Source: Pelagibacterales bacterium SAG-MED28 | GTDB taxonomy: Bacteria > Pseudomonadota > Alphaproteobacteria > Pelagibacterales > Pelagibacteraceae | DNA length: 64,000 bases | NCBI GenBank assembly: GCA_014653835.1 | Contig: JACWDY010000002.1 | Span: 1-64,000, forward strand | Direction of reading: 5' to 3' | The notes under the pieces: model-generated | Seen by the model: the letters and a program-made list of their open reading frames with translations, nothing else | The model's database searches: none | Told to the model about the DNA's origin: nothing | Shown here: piece by piece, positions 59,860 through 64,000 of the stretch | Position numbering within the stretch: position 1 is the stretch's first letter | Layout: every line of letters begins with the position of its first letter | Position numbers and translations under genes: made by a program

Positions 59860-61113
59860 TTAGAGTTGCCAATCTACCTTATTTTTAGGAAATATAGACT
59901 TTATATCTATAATTTTTAAATTTTTATTACCCAAAGATCTTAAGTAATTAATTGTAAATTTTTTTATCTTATTGTGAGGTACGGCTATTATTATAATATC
60001 ATAATATTTTTTTTTAAAATTTTTTTCAATTTTAATATTGTAAAGTTTATCTATTTGTTGTTTATCAACAATTGGGTCATAAACGTAAATCTTATTTTTT
60101 TTTTTAAAAAAATTATAAAGTTCAAATGCCTTCGAATTTCTAATATCATTGCAATTTTCTTTAAAAGTAATTCCAAGAAAAAGTATTTTATTTCTTTTTT
60201 TTTTGACGAGAATTTTTAATGTTTCGTCATGAATAAATTTAGGTATGGCATCGTTAACTTTTCTACCTGATGAAATCATAAAAGGTCTAAAGCCAGTTTT
60301 CAGAGCTTTATATTTCAGATAATATGGGTCAACACCAATACAATGACCCCCGACTAAGCCTGGTATAAAATTTATAAAATTCCATTTAGTATTAGCGGCT
60401 GCTAATACATCTTTTGTATTAATGTCTAACTTGTGAAAAAGCATCGAAAGCTCATTTACAAACGCAATATTAATATCTCTTTGGCTATTTTCAATAACTT
60501 TTGCAGCCTCTGCAGTTTTTATATTAGCGGCTACAAATAATTTTCTTTTAACAACTTTACTATAGATTTCTTTCATTAATTTTGTTGCCTTTAAATTTGA
60601 TCCACTTATGATTTTTATTTGATTGCTTAATTTATATTTTGACTTTCCTGGATCAATCCTTTCTGGAGAATAACCAACAAAAAAATCTTTATTAAGTGTA
60701 AATTTTGTTTTTTTTTCAATTATTGGAATTAAAATATCGTCAGTACAGCCAGGGTAAACGGTTGACTCAAAAACTATAGTGCTATCTTTTTTAAGATGAG
60801 ATGCAACAATTTTAGTTGCTCTTATAATACTCCTAAGATCTGGTTTTTTATTTTTATCTACAGGTGTGGGAACAGTAATAATAAAAATATTACTTTCTTT
60901 AATGTGTTTTTTTTCATTTGAAATAAATATTTTAGAATTCTTTATTAATTTTTTAGAGCTTTCACCTGTAATATCAATTCCTTTTTTTAACTTTCTAACT
61001 CTTTCAGAATCAATATCAAAACCTACAACTTTAAAATATTTTGATAAAGATAGAGCCAAAGGTAAGCCTACATAACCTAATCCTATTAAGCTTATTTTAT
61101 ATTTATTTGACAT
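59860..61113 (-). CDS. UDP-N-acetyl-hexosamine 6-dehydrogenase (TviB/WbpO-like nucleotide sugar dehydrogenase)
   Basis: 'ISLIGLGYVGLPLALSLSKYFKVVGFDID', 'VFESTVYPGCTDDILIPIIE', 'VGYSPERIDPGKSKYKLSNQIKIISG', 'FINFIPGLVGGHCIGVDPYYL'. Confidence 0.94.
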   Translation of the reverse strand: MSNKYKISLIGLGYVGLPLALSLSKYFKVVGFDIDSERVRKLKKGIDITGESSKKLIKNSKIFISNEKKHIKESNIFIITVPTPVDKNKKPDLRSIIRATKIVASHLKKDSTIVFESTVYPGCTDDILIPIIEKKTKFTLNKDFFVGYSPERIDPGKSKYKLSNQIKIISGSNLKATKLMKEIYSKVVKRKLFVAANIKTAEAAKVIENSQRDINIAFVNELSMLFHKLDINTKDVLAAANTKWNFINFIPGLVGGHCIGVDPYYLKYKALKTGFRPFMISSGRKVNDAIPKFIHDETLKILVKKKRNKILFLGITFKENCNDIRNSKAFELYNFFKKKNKIYVYDPIVDKQQIDKLYNIKIEKNFKKKYYDIIIIAVPHNKIKKFTINYLRSLGNKNLKIIDIKSIFPKNKVDWQL

Positions 61114-62074
61114 TATAATAATCCTTGTACCAATTTACAAAATTTTTAATACCCATCAAAAAATTAGTAGGTTTTTTAAATTTTATAATTTTTTTTATTT
61201 CTTTCGAATAAGATAAAGACGCAGGTATATCCGTCGATATTTTTTTTTCTAAAATTATTTTGGCTTTTTTATTTAATTGCTTTTCTAAAATTTTAACTAA
61301 GGAAATAATTTTAATTTTTTTCCCTGAAGAGATATTTAATATTTTAAAGAAATTTTTTTTCTTCTTAACTTTCATTAATTTATAAATATTTTCAATTAGA
61401 TCCTCTATATACGTGAAATCTCTGTAATTGTTACCCCGATTGTACAGTACCAATTTTTTACCACTAATAATTTGATTACAAAATTTAAAAATACTTAAAT
61501 CTGGCCTGCCGTATGAGCCGTAGACAGTAAAAAACCTTATGCCAAACATACTTATATTAAATTGTCTATTATAATAATATGCTAAAATTTCATTATTTTT
61601 TTTAGTTGCGCCGTAGAGGGAGATGGGATTATCTGTTTTTTGCTTCTCATCAAAAGGTAGTCTATTTAAACCATAAATAGACGAAGATGAGGCAAAAATT
61701 AATCTTTTAACTTTGTATTTTTTTGAAAGCTCAAGTAAATTAAAAAATCCTAATTCATTCGTATAGATATATTTTTCGGGAAATTTTAAAGAATATTGAA
61801 CCCCTGCATAAGCAGCTAAATTTATAATTTGATCAAATTTATTTTTTTTAAAAATTAAATTTAGCTTTTTAAAATTTGAAATATCTGTTTTTAAAAATTT
61901 AAAATAATTATTTTTTTTTAATATACTAAGTCTTTTAACCTTAAGCTTTTTATCATAATAATTATTAAGAGTATCAATACCAATCACTTGGATTTTTTTA
62001 TTTATAAGTAATTTTGCTAAATGAAAACCTATAAATCCAGCGCATCCAGTAATTAAAATTTTATTATTAATCAT
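61103..62074 (-). CDS. NAD-dependent epimerase (UDP-uronate/hexosaminuronate 4-epimerase-like)
   Basis: 'ILITGCAGFIGFHLAKLLINKKIQVIGIDTLNNYYDKKLK', 'SSSSIYGLNRLPFDE', 'YGATKKNNEILAYYYNRQFNISMFGIRFFTVYGSYGRPDLSIFKF'. Confidence 0.93.
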   Translation of the reverse strand: MINNKILITGCAGFIGFHLAKLLINKKIQVIGIDTLNNYYDKKLKVKRLSILKKNNYFKFLKTDISNFKKLNLIFKKNKFDQIINLAAYAGVQYSLKFPEKYIYTNELGFFNLLELSKKYKVKRLIFASSSSIYGLNRLPFDEKQKTDNPISLYGATKKNNEILAYYYNRQFNISMFGIRFFTVYGSYGRPDLSIFKFCNQIISGKKLVLYNRGNNYRDFTYIEDLIENIYKLMKVKKKKNFFKILNISSGKKIKIISLVKILEKQLNKKAKIILEKKISTDIPASLSYSKEIKKIIKFKKPTNFLMGIKNFVNWYKDYYNVK

Positions 62075-63188
62075 TAGTAGCTAAATTTTTAAACCACACT
62101 TTTGTTTTATATCTCCAATTAGAAAAAAAAGGAGTTTGAATAGTTGAAAAAAGTAAATCAAAATTCTTTGGTATTGGAAAATTATCAATTATTACTTCTA
62201 TATGACTAGTGTCTTTACGGGCAGTAGGTTTATTTGAGTTGCTAGAAACAATTAATTTTACTGACTCAGGTAAATTCTCTAAATAATATTTAACTGTCTT
62301 AAAACCCATTTCACTAAATGAAGCAAAATTACACATTAAATCAAAATCATTATATTTTTTTATCTCATCAAAAAATGCAGACGGAATTAAATAAATTTTT
62401 TTTAAATTTAAATTAAGCTTAGAGTGAATTTCATTTTTAGAATTAATTAAATCAACTTTATCCTCGCCAAATTTTGAACATAAGTAATAATATGCAATAG
62501 TGAGTGATGAAGGTACATCAAATATAGTTACAGATTGTATTTTTTCATCATCATGCAATCTTTCTGCGAGAGATCCAAAACCTCCTCCTATTTCTAAAAT
62601 ATTAAATTTTTTTTTATTTTTGATAAGATTAAGAGAGTTAATTATCAAATTTTTTTGACTATTTGATGAAATGTCTAAAAAATGAAACTTATTTTTATCT
62701 TCGCGATACCCCCATTTATTAATTCTATCTGAAGTTGGTAGTCCAGAAAAATTTCTAAAGATAATTTTATATAATTCAACATCCCTCAAAAAAAGAATTA
62801 AAGCAGTATAGTCTTTCTTTATTTCGTTATAATGGGAATAACTCCAAAGACCCTTAATTAAAGAATTGTAGAACATATTTTCATGTAACAGGATAATCTT
62901 CTCTAAATCACCGCTTCCGTAGGTTTCAAATTGATCTTTTTTATTTATTAATAAATAATTTTTCCATAATCCACTAATTTTCAAATTTTCATTAATTTCA
63001 AAATTGTTGTAAAGAAAATCACACTTTTTATAAAATTCTAATATTTTTTTTACAATTTTTTTTTTCAAATCGAGATTTTTTACCTTTTCGAGTTTAATTG
63101 GGCCATCACTATAAAATTTTAATTGAAGTTTTTGTAATTTACTTTTTGTTCTAAAAAAATTTACGCAATTTATTGCAAATTTAATCAT
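62067..63188 (-). CDS. Putative sugar O-methyltransferase
   Basis: 'KKFNILEIGGGFGSLAERLHDDEKIQSVTIFDVPSSLTIAYYYLCSKFGEDKVDLIN' SAM-binding pattern; matches putative sugar O-methyltransferases of glycan loci. Confidence 0.8.
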   Translation of the reverse strand: MIKFAINCVNFFRTKSKLQKLQLKFYSDGPIKLEKVKNLDLKKKIVKKILEFYKKCDFLYNNFEINENLKISGLWKNYLLINKKDQFETYGSGDLEKIILLHENMFYNSLIKGLWSYSHYNEIKKDYTALILFLRDVELYKIIFRNFSGLPTSDRINKWGYREDKNKFHFLDISSNSQKNLIINSLNLIKNKKKFNILEIGGGFGSLAERLHDDEKIQSVTIFDVPSSLTIAYYYLCSKFGEDKVDLINSKNEIHSKLNLNLKKIYLIPSAFFDEIKKYNDFDLMCNFASFSEMGFKTVKYYLENLPESVKLIVSSNSNKPTARKDTSHIEVIIDNFPIPKNFDLLFSTIQTPFFSNWRYKTKVWFKNLATND

Positions 63189-63205
63189 TTTTTATATTTA
63201 TAATT

Positions 63206-63265
63206 ATGATATGTTTTATACACATATTGTTCAATATTTGAACAATCTATCATTTGTGCTATAAT
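63206..63265. promoter_or_regulatory. Divergent promoter region with 21-bp palindrome ATTGTTCAA-TAT-TTGAACAAT (63226-63246)
   Basis: 9-bp perfect arms; plus-strand TTGAAC (63238-63243)-16 bp-TATAAT (63260-63265) faces the 63311 gene; minus-strand TTGAAC (63234-63229)-17 bp-TATCAT (63211-63206) faces the 63188 gene. Confidence 0.6.
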
Positions 63266-63310
63266 TAGTAAAGTAAATACAATGTTCTTAAATAATATTT
63301 TTATTATCAA

Positions 63311-64000
63311 ATGAAATCAATATCATTAAGCGATTTAATGAATAAAGCTCATCCTTGGGAAAATTCCAATTATTACCACTTAAAATTTAAATTTTTAAAA
63401 AAAAAACACAAAAAATTCTTAAAAATTTTTCACTCTATCTTAAACAAAAATCACAATGTGAGATTTTCAGAAAAATACTGGGAAATTATATTAAGTAATT
63501 ACATATTTCAAATTTTGTACATTTACTACGAAAGAAAAGAATGTGTTAAAAGTTTTAAAAGAATAAAAACTTTTAAATTGATTAATAACAATCCAAAAAT
63601 AAGGTCATATGAGGATTTAAGAACGAACTTTGAATTTTTGCATGAATATATTCACACTAAGATTGTAGAACATTATTTTCCTCGCAAAAAAAAAATATAT
63701 TTTGAAAAGTTCTTTAAATTAAATGAGGCATTTAAAAAAAATAAATCTATAAATTATATATTGAATTATTTTTTTGAAAAAATCTTTAATATTATATTCT
63801 CTTTCAAACGAAATACAAAAGTTTGCAATGTCGGTAGTAAAGGTTTTATCTCAAAAATAAAATTACATTCCTTATTTAAAAAATTTAATATGAGTCTAGA
63901 AATGAATTATAAACTAAACTCCGATATAAGAAAAAAATTATTGAATTATTCAAATTTAAAAGCCGAACAAAAACTTATATTTTCGTTAATGATTAATTTA
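63311..64000 (+). CDS. Surface-glycan-associated putative transferase (possibly LIC12162-like), truncated by window edge
   Basis: Open frame from ATG 63311 to window end: MKSISLSDLMNKAHPWENSNYYHLKFKFLKKKHKKFLKIFHSILNKNHNVRFSEKYWEIILSNYIFQILYIYYERKECVKSF... 'S.KYWEIILSNYIFQ..YIYYER' resembles LIC12162-family N-termini. Absent from ORF track because it has no stop. Confidence 0.55.
   Translation, partial: MKSISLSDLMNKAHPWENSNYYHLKFKFLKKKHKKFLKIFHSILNKNHNVRFSEKYWEIILSNYIFQILYIYYERKECVKSFKRIKTFKLINNNPKIRSYEDLRTNFEFLHEYIHTKIVEHYFPRKKKIYFEKFFKLNEAFKKNKSINYILNYFFEKIFNIIFSFKRNTKVCNVGSKGFISKIKLHSLFKKFNMSLEMNYKLNSDIRKKLLNYSNLKAEQKLIFSLMINL

Overview
This AT-rich window looks like a streamlined SAR11-type (Pelagibacterales) alphaproteobacterial chromosome, judging from gene content and gene order; taxonomy is inferred, not computed. 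From about 0 to 45.6 kb it is mostly tightly packed housekeeping genes: isoprenoid synthesis (dxs, ispA, ispB), aroC, pdxH, rluD-rpoH-purA-thiD-glmM-folP-ftsH-tilS, the Tol-Pal operon, yebC/ruvC-like, zapA, tkt-pgk-fba, thiE-efp-suhB-rpmE-trcR-rpsU-csp, tRNA-fMet, typA, and pntB/pntA. Two small surface-glycan islands interrupt this core, at about 7.2-11.2 kb beside tRNA-Arg and at about 38.4-41.7 kb. At about 45.45-45.7 kb an orphan 5S rRNA and tRNA-Val mark the start of a long hypervariable surface-polysaccharide region, resembling SAR11 HVR2, which runs to the window end. Main second-look items: (1) near-identical palindromes (TTGTTCAA-N3-TTGAACAA type) in two divergent intergenic regions of the polysaccharide locus, whose arms coincide with the -35 elements of divergent promoters, one beside an EPS-type MarR regulator, suggesting an island-specific regulon; (2) an apparent ATT start codon for rpsU, missed by the ORF track; (3) a frameshift at an A13 tract in ispA and a non-homopolymer frameshift in rfbG; (4) a cluster of unusual domain fusions (aldolase + unknown Rossmann-like domain; CMP-sugar NTase + 2-hydroxyacid dehydrogenase; GT2 + degenerate CMP-sugar NTase) that may make an undescribed acidic sugar; (5) polysaccharide genes running directly into tRNA-Val and 5S rRNA; (6) a phage-like RuvC in a locus lacking ruvA, ruvB and ybgC.
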